Origin: Pseudobdellovibrionaceae bacterium | GTDB lineage: Bacteria; Bdellovibrionota; FAC87; UBA2466; JACKAF01 | NCBI GenBank assembly: GCA_020635235.1 | Contig: JACKAF010000002.1 | Location: forward strand, 1 to 64,000 | DNA length: 64,000 bases | Reading direction: 5' to 3' | Part shown: positions 35,510 through 44,669 of the stretch, one piece after another | Layout: each line of letters starts with the position of its first letter | Numbering within the stretch: position 1 is the stretch's first letter | Position numbers and translations under genes: made by a program | Notes under the pieces: model-generated | Databases searched by the model: none | The model's input: the letters and a program-made list of their open reading frames with translations, nothing else | What the model was told of the DNA's origin: nothing

Positions 35510-35632
35510 ACTTCTCCCGACTCATGAATTCCTATGCTCCTAATTTCATAACCTAAACTCGCCCGCCAAGCAAAGAGAGCCGCGGCGGGGCTCTGGGGTT
35601 GACACTGCGTAACGGGCCTTTAATCTGCGGGG

Positions 35633-36703
35633 GTGGAAAACCACCCCCATAGAGTCCAAGCCTACCAATCCGGTCCGATTCCGGGTCCCGAAACGTGGCA
35701 AACGGAATTGAAGGAGGCTTTGCGCTCCGCCGAGTCTTTGGCCGCGGAAGGCTGGATTCCGACGAGCCAGGTCCGCGCCTACCAACAGATTGTCGAGCGC
35801 TACGGTTTTTTGCTCCCTCGCTACTACGCCAATCTGATCGACAAGGAAGACCCAAACTGTCCGATACGGCGCCAGGCGCTGCCCAGTTTGGAAGAATCAG
35901 ATTTAGATTGGGGCGAAACCGACCCCCTTCGAGATGAGCGCTACCAGCCCGCCCCTCATCTCACACACCGGTACGCTGGGCGGGTGTTGCTGCACCTTAG
36001 CCCTAACTGTTCCATGTACTGCCGCTATTGTTTTCGCAAGACTTTAATCAATGAGGAGAAAGACACGCTCTTCGGGGGGAGTTTGGAGGCGGCCTACCGC
36101 TACTTGGAGAGCCAAGCTCAAGTCGAGGAAGTCATTTTTTCGGGCGGTGATCCATTGATGGTTTCGGACGCTTCTTTGGCAACCGTGTTGAAGCGACTCG
36201 AGTCCATCAAATCTATTCGCACGCTTCGCTTTCACACCCGTGTCCCGGTAACCTTGCCGTCACGGATCACAGAAAATTTAGTGGCCCTTCTCAATTCCAC
36301 ACATTTGTCGACGGTAGTAGTTACGCATTTCAACCACCCCAAAGAGATCACGGATCAAAGCTCGGAAGCGTGTTTGAAAATGGCAAAGGCCGGCGCCTGG
36401 CTCTTTAACCAGTCTGTGCTTTTGCGAGGGGTGAATGACAAGGCCGAAACGCTCGCGGAGTTGAGTAAGGCCTTGATGGCGATCCGAACCGTCCCGTACT
36501 ACCTACACCACCCCGATCCGGCGCAGGGGACACGCCACTTTTGGCTGGGCTACCAGCACGGCGCCGAGATCTACGAGCAACTGCGCAGTCTTTTGCCCGG
36601 CTACCTGCTGCCAAGATACGTCGTCGATGATATTGAGCGGCCGTACAAATCACCTGTTGGGGAATTTTTGGCTCAGGCCTCGTCACCAGTTTGGAAACAC
36701 TAA
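35633..36703 (+). CDS. epmB: EpmB-like EF-P beta-lysylation protein (KamA family)
   Basis: The 356-residue protein carries CSMYCRYC (Cys126, Cys130, Cys133) in the EpmB context LLHLSPNCSMYCRYCFRKT, then EVIFSGGDPLM and RFHTRVPVTLPSRI. The C-terminal LPRYVVDDIERPYKSPVGE has the PLP-lysine (YKSP, where E. coli EpmB has a similar SKTP). EpmB converts alpha- to beta-lysine for attachment to elongation factor P by EpmA. Neither EpmA nor EF-P is in the window. The GTG start at 35633 is tentative because the ribosome site is weak. Confidence 0.8.
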   Translation: MENHPHRVQAYQSGPIPGPETWQTELKEALRSAESLAAEGWIPTSQVRAYQQIVERYGFLLPRYYANLIDKEDPNCPIRRQALPSLEESDLDWGETDPLRDERYQPAPHLTHRYAGRVLLHLSPNCSMYCRYCFRKTLINEEKDTLFGGSLEAAYRYLESQAQVEEVIFSGGDPLMVSDASLATVLKRLESIKSIRTLRFHTRVPVTLPSRITENLVALLNSTHLSTVVVTHFNHPKEITDQSSEACLKMAKAGAWLFNQSVLLRGVNDKAETLAELSKALMAIRTVPYYLHHPDPAQGTRHFWLGYQHGAEIYEQLRSLLPGYLLPRYVVDDIERPYKSPVGEFLAQASSPVWKH

Positions 36704-36784
36704 CTCAAAGGCCTTTGCATAGAGAGTAGAAATCCATCATGAATCCAAAATATTAGGGGTGAGTTTGATTTTCTTTTCCATTTT

Positions 36785-36826
36785 GTTTGAGTGATTGCTC
36801 AAACTTTGATAGCGCTTAGCGTTATC
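36785..36826. promoter_or_regulatory. Paired palindromes upstream of the desaturase operon (candidate operators)
   Basis: GTTTGAG-TGATTG-CTCAAAC (36785-36804) is a perfect seven-base inverted repeat. Immediately after it GATAGCG-CTTAG-CGTTATC (36808-36826) is an imperfect one (6 of 7). They end 19 bp before the ATG at 36846. Desaturase operons are often controlled by TetR-family or FadR-type regulators that bind such sites; no such regulator is adjacent. Confidence 0.5.
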
Positions 36827-36845
36827 AGGTGACCAGGGGGAAAAG

Positions 36846-37793
36846 ATGAGTAGCACAAACCCGTTGCCCGCGCGTCCGCGGGTTCCCAAAGAGTTGTACT
36901 CCCGGAGTACTGGGCGGCTGTGGCTTAGTTTAGCCTATTCTGTGACTCTCTGGCTTGGGGCCAGTTTGGTAGCTTGGAGCCTTTGGCAGAGCGCGTGGCC
37001 CGTCTGGGGCAAAGTAGTGGCCTCGCTTCCCTTATTTTTGGTAGGCGGGCAGGGACTGGTGATAGCAGGCTACCTCGGGCACGACGCTTTTCACTTTAAT
37101 CTCCACGAGAACCGGGTAATCAGTTGCCTCATTGGGATTGTCGCAACAGCTCCCCTTTTTCCTTTTGTAGAAATCGGTTTTGCCATTTCACACTGGAATC
37201 ACCACATGCATACCAATGAGATCGGCGATCCGGATGGAAAGATATTCGGAAGATTTAACAGCTGGCCGACTCGGGTGCTCTTTGCGCGGCCGCTTACGTT
37301 TCTCGTGTACGGTCGGAACGCGCTCTATTTGGCGATCGGAAAACCTCTGAACTTTAAGGCGCCGTTTCCGCTTAAACCAGAGGTGGTGCGGCGTCTGGCT
37401 CAATTCAATTTTCTGGTGGTGGCGGTGATGACCGCCATTCATGTTTACCTGATCTTCAACTATCTAGGGTTTTACCTCTGTCTTTTGGGCGTGCGGCTTT
37501 CAAGCGCTTTTCTTTCAGGGATGAACCCGTACTTTGAACACGCGGGGACAGGTTATGGTCTTGGGGCGGATTCACGGAGTCGAGTCGGGTGGTTTTGGGA
37601 CTCCTTCTTTCTCGGCAGTAACTACCACCTGGAGCACCATTTGTACCCGGGTATCCCCTTTTATAATCTTCGGCGCACGCACCTTTATCTCAAAGAGGTG
37701 GGCTATTTCAACGAACCACACCCGGTTTCAAGGGGGGCGTCTGTGATCCGTTACTTGAGTGGGGCTTATGTGTATCCAAGGAGGGCAGTATGA
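36846..37793 (+). CDS. Membrane fatty-acid desaturase (first gene of operon)
   Basis: The 315-residue polytopic protein has the three histidine boxes of membrane di-iron desaturases: GHDAFHF near residue 79, HWNHHMH near 117 and YHLEHHLYP near 262. The last box, HxxHH with the preceding Leu-Glu, is typical of the phospholipid or acyl-lipid desaturase group. Hydrophobic helices span residues 25-70 and 170-215. GGGGG lies near the ATG. Its stop overlaps the next ATG (ATGA), so the two desaturases are co-translated. Confidence 0.88.
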   Translation: MSSTNPLPARPRVPKELYSRSTGRLWLSLAYSVTLWLGASLVAWSLWQSAWPVWGKVVASLPLFLVGGQGLVIAGYLGHDAFHFNLHENRVISCLIGIVATAPLFPFVEIGFAISHWNHHMHTNEIGDPDGKIFGRFNSWPTRVLFARPLTFLVYGRNALYLAIGKPLNFKAPFPLKPEVVRRLAQFNFLVVAVMTAIHVYLIFNYLGFYLCLLGVRLSSAFLSGMNPYFEHAGTGYGLGADSRSRVGWFWDSFFLGSNYHLEHHLYPGIPFYNLRRTHLYLKEVGYFNEPHPVSRGASVIRYLSGAYVYPRRAV

Positions 37794-38701
37794 AGCTCAT
37801 TGAAAATCACAACCAGGTTGTTTTTGCTAAACGTTACCTCTGGCAGGTTATTGCGATCCACCTAGTGACTTTGGGCGTGGCTCCCTTTCTTTTTACGTGG
37901 CAGGCGATGTTGTTTGCTTGGGTTTCACTGAGCCTATTTGCCTACTCGATGGGAATCTTCCACCACATGTACTTAACCCACGATAGTTTTAAGACGCACA
38001 AGTGGATTGAATACCTAGGCAGTTTGTTCGGGACTCTTACTTGGCGCGGACCGTTCGCTGGCCCCGTGCAATACGTGGCGATGCACCGTGTGCACCATAG
38101 ATATTCAGATGAGGAAGCGGACCCGCACACGCCCACCAAAGGAATCTTTTACGCGCTTATGGGCTGGTTTTGGAACCTGCCTTACGGCTTCAGCCGTTAC
38201 GAACTGTACGAACGGCACGCTACAGATATCGCTGCCGATCCCTTTCACCGTTTTCTTGATCAGCATGTCGACGGGCTGCAGTTATTGTGGGCTATCGTCT
38301 GCTTTGGTTTCGGCGGATCCATTGGAGAAGCCCATGGTTTCGATCTCCTCAACGGCTTGCGATTTGTAGTCTATGGTGTTTTTGTAAAATCCTTCCTGAT
38401 GATTTATCTGGCAAATCTAGTCGATGTTATCAATCACACGGTCGGCTACCGCGCTTATGAGACTCATGATCATTCTACGAACAGCCTCTTGATGTTTGTG
38501 GTGCATTTGGGAGGGGCCATTTCGTGGCACAATAATCACCACGCGCACCCGTCCTATTTTACTGTCCGGAAAAACTGGTGGGAGATCGACTTGCACTATG
38601 CTTTCTTGCGGACTCTAGGATTGTTCGGGTTGGTTTGGGATATCAAGGTAATGGACGAGTACCGACGGGAACACACGGGGGCGATTTCTTCACCTGCCTA
38701 G
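37790..38701 (+). CDS. Delta-9-type acyl-CoA/acyl desaturase (second gene of operon)
   Basis: The 303-residue protein has the histidine boxes of the stearoyl-CoA/delta-9 group: HHMYLTHDSFKTH near residue 57, HRVHHRYSDEEADPH near 97 and HNNHHAHPSYF near 245, with two helix pairs between them. This is a different branch from the upstream protein. It introduces the cis-9 double bond in acyl chains in this family. An electron donor (ferredoxin or rubredoxin reductase) is not encoded here. The start overlaps the upstream stop by four bases. Confidence 0.9.
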   Translation: MKLIENHNQVVFAKRYLWQVIAIHLVTLGVAPFLFTWQAMLFAWVSLSLFAYSMGIFHHMYLTHDSFKTHKWIEYLGSLFGTLTWRGPFAGPVQYVAMHRVHHRYSDEEADPHTPTKGIFYALMGWFWNLPYGFSRYELYERHATDIAADPFHRFLDQHVDGLQLLWAIVCFGFGGSIGEAHGFDLLNGLRFVVYGVFVKSFLMIYLANLVDVINHTVGYRAYETHDHSTNSLLMFVVHLGGAISWHNNHHAHPSYFTVRKNWWEIDLHYAFLRTLGLFGLVWDIKVMDEYRREHTGAISSPA

Positions 38702-38710
38702 TAGTACGGG

Positions 38711-39964
38711 CTAGTCGTCCAGATTGTCGTCAGAGACGTGATCCAGTTCGATGTCCCCTTTGAGCTCATAGGACTTGTGGCTGGTCTCGTGTGGGTGTTT
38801 CTCGTCTTTGTCCTGCCATTCGCCGGGTAAGACACCTTCCAAACGCAGTTGGAAGTCTCGCCGGTTACTGCAGTGGGCGAGGGCCTCTTCTTTGGAGATT
38901 AGACCTTTCTTGTACAGTCCCATCAGGCTTTGATCAAAGGTCTGCATTCCCAGGTTTGTGCTTTCTTCCATTACTTCACGCAAAGACTTGGTGCGGTTTG
39001 CATCGGAAATAATTTCTTGCACGCGTCGGTTGGATACTAGAATTTCTACGGCCGGGATGCGTCCCTGATTGTCTTTTCGTCTTAGTAGGCGCTGCGAGAC
39101 GACGCCGACTAGAACCGATGCCAGCTGGCTTCGAATTTGATTCTGGATGCCCGGAGAGACGCTTCCCAGAATACGGTTGACGGTCTCGGTGGCATCAACC
39201 GTGTGAAGGGTGCTGAGCACCAAGTGGCCAGTTTCTGCCGCCGATAAAGCCATCAAAATGGTTTCTTCGTCGCGCATTTCCCCGACCAGAATCACGTCGG
39301 GATCCTGGCGGAGGGCGTACTTGAGTGCCGTACCAAAGTCTGGTGTGTCGATGCCAACTTCTCTTTGGGTGACGATGCTCTTGCGGTCCTTAAACATGAA
39401 TTCGATAGGGTCTTCAATTGTCACGATATGGCAGGATCGTTTTCGCGTAATCACATCCATGACAGCAGCGAGTGTGGTGGACTTCCCGCTCCCGGTTGCA
39501 CCGGTCACTAGAATGAGACCGCGCGAGGACATGGCGAGTTTTTCAACTGTTGTGGGTACGCTGAGTTGGTCCAAAGTCGGGATGGCTTCGGGGATGTAAC
39601 GGATAACAATGCGGGGTCGGGATCGTTGTTGGCAAATGTTGATTCGGAACCGGCCCGCTCCCGGCAGTTCGTAGCTCAAATCCACTTCGCGTCCTTCGTC
39701 GTACTTTTCCGTCATGCGCGGGTTCATGAGCGTATAGACCATCCCACGCAATTGATCGGCAGTCATGGCGCTGGGGTTGGTATTGGGATCGTCACGAAGG
39801 TAGTAGAGCTGCCCGTTGACCCGTACGATCGGGGGCAGCCCTACTTTCAAATGAACGTCAGAAGCTTTTTTCTCAGTTGCTCTTCTTAGGATTTGGTCGA
39901 ACCGGTCCGCTGGTGTTGCGGCTAGCTCGGCTCTCGGCGCTACTTGTTTCTTTGGGAGCCCCAT
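38711..39964 (-). CDS. PilT/PilU-type twitching motility ATPase
   Basis: The 417-residue protein has the PilT core: [18 protein letters not shown] near the N-terminus, Walker [11 protein letters not shown] near residue 155, the His box [10 protein letters not shown] and Walker [13 protein letters not shown] near 230. The canonical AIRNLIREGK motif is replaced by [12 protein letters not shown], so PilU-like or an accessory retraction ATPase is possible. A hydrophilic 60-residue tail rich in His and Asp follows. The only in-frame start is ATG 39964, which overlaps the last 92 bp of recA in a different frame. It is convergent with the desaturase operon. Confidence 0.85.
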   Translation of the reverse strand: MGLPKKQVAPRAELAATPADRFDQILRRATEKKASDVHLKVGLPPIVRVNGQLYYLRDDPNTNPSAMTADQLRGMVYTLMNPRMTEKYDEGREVDLSYELPGAGRFRINICQQRSRPRIVIRYIPEAIPTLDQLSVPTTVEKLAMSSRGLILVTGATGSGKSTTLAAVMDVITRKRSCHIVTIEDPIEFMFKDRKSIVTQREVGIDTPDFGTALKYALRQDPDVILVGEMRDEETILMALSAAETGHLVLSTLHTVDATETVNRILGSVSPGIQNQIRSQLASVLVGVVSQRLLRRKDNQGRIPAVEILVSNRRVQEIISDANRTKSLREVMEESTNLGMQTFDQSLMGLYKKGLISKEEALAHCSNRRDFQLRLEGVLPGEWQDKDEKHPHETSHKSYELKGDIELDHVSDDNLDD

Positions 39965-41021
39965 CCGTCTTTGCTTCTGCTACTTTCTTTGGCTCTGCCG
40001 CGGGAACATACTGCCCATCGGCTGCGAGCTTTTCTTCAATTTTCTTCTTAATCTTATCGACGTACTTGGGGTTGTCCTTGAGAAATAGTCTTGTGTTATC
40101 GCGCCCTTGTCCTAAGCGCTCGCCTTCATAGCTGAACCACGACCCACTCTTTTCGATGATGTCATAACGCGTAGCAAGATCCAGCAAATCTCCTTCACGG
40201 GAAATGCCTTCCCCGTAAATCATGTCGAACTCAGTTTGCCGGAAGGGCGGGGCCATCTTGTTTTTTACCACCTTGACGCGGGTGCGGCTGCCGATGACTT
40301 CCTCTCCCTTTTTGAGAGCGGAAATACGCCGGATATCGAGTCGCATAGAGGCGTAAAACTTCAAGGCATTCCCACCGGTTGTCGTTTCCGGATTTCCAAA
40401 CATCACGCCGATTTTCATGCGGAGTTGGTTGATGAAGATCATCGCCGTTTTGGATTTGCTGACGCAGCCGGTCAGTTTGCGCAAGGCTTGGGACATCAAA
40501 CGGGCTTGCAGTCCCATGTGGGAGTCTCCCATGTCGCCTTCGAGTTCTGCGCGTGGCACAAGAGCGGCAACCGAATCCACTACGATGACATCAATGCCAC
40601 CACTGCGGACCAAGATTTCCGCGATTTCAAGTGCCTGCTCCCCAGAGTCTGGCTGAGAGATCAGCAGATCGTTGGTATTGACGCCAAGCTTTGCCGCGTA
40701 GGTCGTGTCCAGGGCGTGCTCTGCATCAATGAAGGCTGCTACACCGCCATTTCGCTGCGCATTAGCGGCGGTCATAAGTGCAATAGTCGTTTTGCCTGAA
40801 GCTTCAGGTCCGTAAATTTCAGTAATACGGCCTCGCGGAAGGCCTCCCACTCCCATGGCGACATCCAGAGACAGACACCCGGTTGGGACGACTCCCAATC
40901 CCAAGTTCGATAGTCCCCGGTCCCCCATTTTCATGATGGAACCTTTTCCAAACTGTTTTTCAATATTGAGCAAAGCCATTTCTACGGCTTTTTGGCGATT
41001 TTGCGTATCCAGATTATCCAT
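39873..41021 (-). CDS. recA: Recombinase RecA
   Basis: The 382-residue protein has the RecA core: [14 protein letters not shown], Walker A GPEASGKT near residue 66-73, [48 protein letters not shown] and [14 protein letters not shown]. RecA coats single-stranded DNA for homologous repair and SOS induction. The C-terminal tail beyond residue 330 is long and Ala/Lys/Ser-rich. The gene follows pgpA by 10 bp and runs 92 bp into pilT-like, so the three form one unit. No LexA-type box was recognised. Confidence 0.98.
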   Translation of the reverse strand: MDNLDTQNRQKAVEMALLNIEKQFGKGSIMKMGDRGLSNLGLGVVPTGCLSLDVAMGVGGLPRGRITEIYGPEASGKTTIALMTAANAQRNGGVAAFIDAEHALDTTYAAKLGVNTNDLLISQPDSGEQALEIAEILVRSGGIDVIVVDSVAALVPRAELEGDMGDSHMGLQARLMSQALRKLTGCVSKSKTAMIFINQLRMKIGVMFGNPETTTGGNALKFYASMRLDIRRISALKKGEEVIGSRTRVKVVKNKMAPPFRQTEFDMIYGEGISREGDLLDLATRYDIIEKSGSWFSYEGERLGQGRDNTRLFLKDNPKYVDKIKKKIEEKLAADGQYVPAAEPKKVAEAKTDGAPKETSSAESRASRNTSGPVRPNPKKSN

Positions 41022-41031
41022 GTTGGTCTCC

Positions 41032-41493
41032 TTAAAAGCTTGAGCGAAGCATCAAATGCAAAAGTATGTTTCCGTAAATCCCTGCCACGGCATCGTCTAA
41101 CATGACACCCCAACCATTTTTTAGTTTGGTGTCCAAAAGTCTTGCCGGTGGGGGTTTGGTGATATCGAAGAAGCGAAAAACTAAGAAGCCGATCGTTACC
41201 CAATAACCGGTAAAAGGAATACCTATCATAGTGATCAGTATCCCGACAATTTCATCGATTACAATTTTGCCGGAATCCTGTTCGCCGAAGTCGGCAGCGA
41301 CGCGCTCCGATGCAAGCGCTCCCCCGACAAAGAGGGCCGCCGTCAGAGCCACATGCAAAACCCCTGGGATGGAGCCCAAGAAATATAGAAGAACAGCCGC
41401 CAGAGCGGATCCGCAGGTGCCGGGCGCAATAGGAGCGTAGCCGCTATACAAGCCGGTCGTAAACGCAATCAGGCCTTTTCGGTTCTTGTCCAC
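41032..41493 (-). CDS. pgpA: Phosphatidylglycerophosphatase A (PgpA)
   Basis: The 153-residue membrane protein has [14 protein letters not shown] near residue 21, [18 protein letters not shown] near 76, [16 protein letters not shown] and [11 protein letters not shown] near 133. These are the PgpA signatures; the paired Asp of LDDAVAG and DEIVG belong to the active site. It removes phosphate from phosphatidylglycerophosphate to form phosphatidylglycerol. The placement before recA recalls the common pgpA-cinA-recA order with cinA missing. Confidence 0.93.
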   Translation of the reverse strand: MDKNRKGLIAFTTGLYSGYAPIAPGTCGSALAAVLLYFLGSIPGVLHVALTAALFVGGALASERVAADFGEQDSGKIVIDEIVGILITMIGIPFTGYWVTIGFLVFRFFDITKPPPARLLDTKLKNGWGVMLDDAVAGIYGNILLHLMLRSSF

Positions 41494-41548
41494 CGGAGCA
41501 AGATAGCCTCCCTGTGGGCGCGCGACAAGGCACGATACGTAGCGCGTT

Positions 41549-42136
41549 TTAGAGTTTGAAGGTCACCCCAAGGATAGTCTTGAAGTACGGGAATCCCACC
41601 ACGCCCGAAATTCCGGAGTTCCCCGGATTGAGTTGCAGCCAGACCCCGTCCAGACCGAGATGAAAGCGCAGTGCTTTCATCAGATTGAAAGCGATGCCCA
41701 GACCGAAATGGGCAGCGAAACTCATCGAGAGCTGGTCAAACGGGGAGCCGAAATCACTCGCGTTCAGCGATCCGATTCCAATGCCGGCTTTGAGATAAAG
41801 CGGGAACATGGGTGGCGCCACAATGAGCTCGCCACCGAAGGTAAACACCTTGAAGGTTCCCGACGCGCTAAAGGATTGTCCATAGAGCGTGCCGGTACCC
41901 GTCAAGCGGCCGGTGTTGTCTTGAGAAAGAAAGGCACGAAGCGAAACAGTATCTCCTAAGGAGTAGCCGCCGTAAATAGCACCCAGACCGAACTGTGCGC
42001 TTGTCGTCAAACCCGAGTTGTTGCTCGGCAGAATGAAAAAGTCTAGCACGTTCACTTGCGCGCCGACTTCAAACCCTGCGTGAGCCGCACTCGAAAAAAG
42101 AAAGCAGGCTATCCAAAGGTGTCGTAATCGCTTCAT
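41549..42136 (-). CDS. Small outer-membrane beta-barrel protein, function unknown
   Basis: The 195-residue protein has a signal peptide (LWIACFLFSSAAHAGFE) and short amphipathic beta strands with Gly turns (AQFGLGAIYGGYSLG, PLYLKAGIGIGSLNAS, AAHFGLGIAFNLM), ending in ILGVTFKL. This suits an eight-stranded barrel. No specific family was recognised. It lies 16 bp after a secreted START-like protein on the same strand. Confidence 0.65.
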   Translation of the reverse strand: MKRLRHLWIACFLFSSAAHAGFEVGAQVNVLDFFILPSNNSGLTTSAQFGLGAIYGGYSLGDTVSLRAFLSQDNTGRLTGTGTLYGQSFSASGTFKVFTFGGELIVAPPMFPLYLKAGIGIGSLNASDFGSPFDQLSMSFAAHFGLGIAFNLMKALRFHLGLDGVWLQLNPGNSGISGVVGFPYFKTILGVTFKL

Positions 42137-42152
42137 ACCTTTCTCCTAAGTT

Positions 42153-42785
42153 TTATTTTTCTAATTCAGTTCTGAAGGTGTTGAGATAGCGCGTCAGGAA
42201 CTTCTTAAGGTAATCCTTAATGGTCTTTTTCGAAGACGCGTCCGGGTGCATTTTCAACACCAATTCCTGTTCCACAAGCATACCTTCTTTGTATGGAACC
42301 AAACGAATATTTTGAGTCAGCTTGAGGACTTTGTCTTTGTAATTTAGCAGTTCGTTAAAAACCTGGCCCTCGTCTTCGGCTGTCTCAGGGTAACTTACCG
42401 TATGCCGCCCTTTGCCATTGAGAAAGAACGAGATGAACCCAACCTTGATCTTGAGATCCATTGCGTAGGTAAGTTCGGTGAGATCGGAATTGGATTCCAG
42501 CGTTCGTGCGTCTTCGACTTCTTCAAAAAGCGCCGCATATTTTGGATGGTTAATCGCAAGCTTCAAGAAAGAGTCCGGCGAAACTTTGTGATAGTACGCA
42601 CGGTGAAATGCATGGAATTCATCTTCCGTGTCTTTACGCACCTCGGCAACAATCTTTCCCGTAGCGACCTGTTCCAGAACAGTTTCAGTAAAACCTTCCG
42701 GTATGGATGCTGAGAACGCTTGCTGTGTGAAAGAAACGACTAGACACAATAGGCCTAGGCCTACAGTTTTGATTTGAGTATTCAT
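42153..42785 (-). CDS. Exported protein, possibly START/SRPBCC-like
   Basis: The start at ATG 42785 (MNTQIKTVGLGLLCLVVSF) gives 210 residues with a signal peptide; an earlier ATG adds nine residues. GGGGGG lies a few bases upstream. The sequence YYHKVSPDSFLKLAINHPKY and the alternating strands of LKIKVGFISFFLNGKGRHTV recall helix-grip folds used to bind hydrophobic ligands. That is an impression, not a motif match. The gene probably forms an operon with the downstream barrel gene. Confidence 0.55.
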   Translation of the reverse strand: MNTQIKTVGLGLLCLVVSFTQQAFSASIPEGFTETVLEQVATGKIVAEVRKDTEDEFHAFHRAYYHKVSPDSFLKLAINHPKYAALFEEVEDARTLESNSDLTELTYAMDLKIKVGFISFFLNGKGRHTVSYPETAEDEGQVFNELLNYKDKVLKLTQNIRLVPYKEGMLVEQELVLKMHPDASSKKTIKDYLKKFLTRYLNTFRTELEK

Positions 42786-42927
42786 TTTTAGCCCCCCCAT
42801 GATGTTCGGCACCAGTTACCAAGCGTTGCATTAATGTAATGACAACCAGCACCGAAACTTGAGCCTTTAAGGTGGCACTGTGGCATGAACTCGTCAAGCC
42901 TTGTGCCCTAACGCGCATTAGCAAAAG

Positions 42928-42954
42928 TTTACATTCACCCTAAGCTCAGATAAT
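42928..42954 (+). promoter_or_regulatory. Candidate promoter for the TPR lipoprotein pair
   Basis: TTTACA (42928-42933) and GATAAT (42949-42954) each match five of six consensus bases but are only 15 bp apart. They precede the ATG at 42973. Confidence 0.35.
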
Positions 42955-42972
42955 TTATACAAATCCGTTTCT

Positions 42973-43551
42973 ATGACTCTTAAGACAATCATTTATTTCT
43001 TTGTTTTGCTGATGTTGATCGGTTGTGCCGGGCAAAAAACAAGTACGATCGGCTCTGATCCGATTACCGGCATCTCGGTAGACGCCAAAGAAAATAATTA
43101 CGCGCAAGTGATTCGCGAGCAGGGTTACAAGCGTTACTTAGCGGGTGAGTTTACCCGCGCAATCAATCAGTTTGAAGCCTACCTGGTGCTGGAACCCAAA
43201 GGCGAAGATCAATGGATAAAGTACCTTCTGTATTACTGCTACATGGCCGTTGGCGAATATGAACGTGCACTCACGCTCGCTAAAGATCTGGTGCACGAAA
43301 AACCATACGATTTTTTGAGCTACCAGCAAATCGGACTGGCTCAACTTTGGTTGGGCCAATTGGATGAGGCCATTAAGAACTTTCAGCGTTCGTTGGAGTT
43401 CGAATCCCATCTTCCGCAAGCGTTGTTCTATCAGGGATTGGCTTATGGGCAGGCCCGTCAATTTCCGAAGCAGGAGGCCGCCTTTAAGGATGCGGAAACT
43501 GAATACAATCAAGTCTTGAAATCCAATCCAGCGATTTCAAGTCCACTATGA
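42973..43551 (+). CDS. TPR lipoprotein
   Basis: The 192-residue protein has a lipoprotein signal (LLMLIGCAGQ, Cys at lipobox LIGC). TPR-like helical repeats fill the mature part: RYLAGEFTRAINQFEAYLVLEP near residue 56, AVGEYERALTLAKDLVHEKP, LWLGQLDEAIKNFQRSLEFE and LAYGQARQFPKQEAAFKDAE. TPR lipoproteins scaffold envelope complexes. The stop overlaps the next ATG (ATGA), and that gene also has TPR helices, so the two probably act as one unit. Confidence 0.8.
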   Translation: MTLKTIIYFFVLLMLIGCAGQKTSTIGSDPITGISVDAKENNYAQVIREQGYKRYLAGEFTRAINQFEAYLVLEPKGEDQWIKYLLYYCYMAVGEYERALTLAKDLVHEKPYDFLSYQQIGLAQLWLGQLDEAIKNFQRSLEFESHLPQALFYQGLAYGQARQFPKQEAAFKDAETEYNQVLKSNPAISSPL

Positions 43552-43958
43552 GATGGCAAATCTATCTGTACTGGAACAAAGAAGTAGAAAAAGTTCCGGC
43601 TCTCATTTCGGCAGCCAAAGGTAGTTTGACCTCCCGCCTTGCAGACGAAGATGTGCTGCGAGAGGAAAGCGTTTATTTGAATTTTCACATCCCTCTGCTG
43701 GAAGGCATCTACCTATACCGGACGGAAAAATACCAGAAGTCTTTGCATTTGCTGCTCGCGGCTTTGGTGAATGCGCCGACGGGAACCGTTGCGGATCTGA
43801 GTGAACTCTACTACTACATGGGCGCGAATTACATGGCTCTTGAAGATCCTGTTCGAGCCAAGAGTTTTTTTGAAAAAGCAAGCCGCCTGGATCCTCGCGG
43901 CATGTACGCGGATCTTACCCGTAAGATGCTTCGCAGTCTTGCCTCCAAGAAGAGTTAA
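43548..43958 (+). CDS. TPR-like protein coupled to the upstream lipoprotein
   Basis: The 136-residue protein lacks a signal peptide (MRWQIYLYWNKEVEKVP) yet has TPR helices (IYLYRTEKYQKSLHLLLAAL, YYYMGANYMALEDPVRAKSFFEKASRLDP). The four-base overlap with the lipoprotein gene makes co-translation likely. An absent export signal next to an exported partner is odd: this may be the second half of a once-fused TPR protein, or a cytoplasmic partner. The 3' end is two bases from a convergent gene. Confidence 0.7.
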   Translation: MRWQIYLYWNKEVEKVPALISAAKGSLTSRLADEDVLREESVYLNFHIPLLEGIYLYRTEKYQKSLHLLLAALVNAPTGTVADLSELYYYMGANYMALEDPVRAKSFFEKASRLDPRGMYADLTRKMLRSLASKKS

Positions 43959-43959
43959 C

Positions 43960-44616
43960 TTATTGTTGAGCCGATTCGGGCCGATACACGGGATTGAACT
44001 CATTTCGAGTACGGCAAAATAAAAACATGGCGCCGTAAACAAGAGTGTGAACTCCTGCCAGGAAGAACAAGACAATCGCTGGAATACCCAACGCTTGAAA
44101 GGGAAGCGTGTAGGTCCAAACCCCGAGATTTACTGCGAACACCTCTCCGATCACGCCGAGTAAAACGGCGGTAACCAGGGACGCCAGATAGCATTGGTGA
44201 AGTTTTGTGAGCGCAAAGTTTTGTATAACCTGTAACTCGGCAATGTAGATGACTGGGTACGCGCCCATCCAAGCGATAGGAACCCAAAGTGGCAGCGTTC
44301 GATCGCCAATCGAATGGTAAATCCAATGTTGGTTGGATGTGCCCCAAATCTCTCCGGCAGTGGCGATGAGTGAAAGGACAACCGTACCGACCAGAAGGGT
44401 CGTAAAACCTTGTCCGGAGTACTTTTTCTGAAGCCGGGTCAGGTAGCCTCCAAGGTGGAGGGAGATTCCCAGGGCAAGCCATTCCGGTGCGGATTTTAGT
44501 CCGGCCAGGATCGCAGCGCAGATGAAGAGTTTTACGGAACGGCTGGATATCAAAGTCGCTGTGGGCCACCACTTAGCGTGGAGCGCGGGGCGCAATGCGA
44601 TGCGTTGAGGGCTCAT
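43960..44616 (-). CDS. Polytopic membrane protein, function unknown
   Basis: The 218-residue protein has a basic N-terminus and about six hydrophobic segments (LALGISLHLGGYL, TLLVGTVVLSLIATAGEI, VPIAWMGAYPVIYIAEL, YLASLVTAVLLGVIGEVFAV, IPAIVLFFLAGVHTLVYGAMFLF). Trp/His residues lie near one face (TSNQHWIYHSIGDR). No family was recognised. It is preceded on the same strand by a membrane J-domain protein, 53 bp upstream. Confidence 0.65.
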   Translation of the reverse strand: MSPQRIALRPALHAKWWPTATLISSRSVKLFICAAILAGLKSAPEWLALGISLHLGGYLTRLQKKYSGQGFTTLLVGTVVLSLIATAGEIWGTSNQHWIYHSIGDRTLPLWVPIAWMGAYPVIYIAELQVIQNFALTKLHQCYLASLVTAVLLGVIGEVFAVNLGVWTYTLPFQALGIPAIVLFFLAGVHTLVYGAMFLFCRTRNEFNPVYRPESAQQ

Positions 44617-44669
44617 GCGTTCATTTCGGCATATTCGGGGCTCTTTTTTAGAGGGAAAAACGTGTGCCC

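Noticed and set aside
35599..35624. TTGACA with TTTAAT before epmB
   Set aside because: The spacing is only 14 bp and the -10 lies nine bases from the presumed start; too weak to call.
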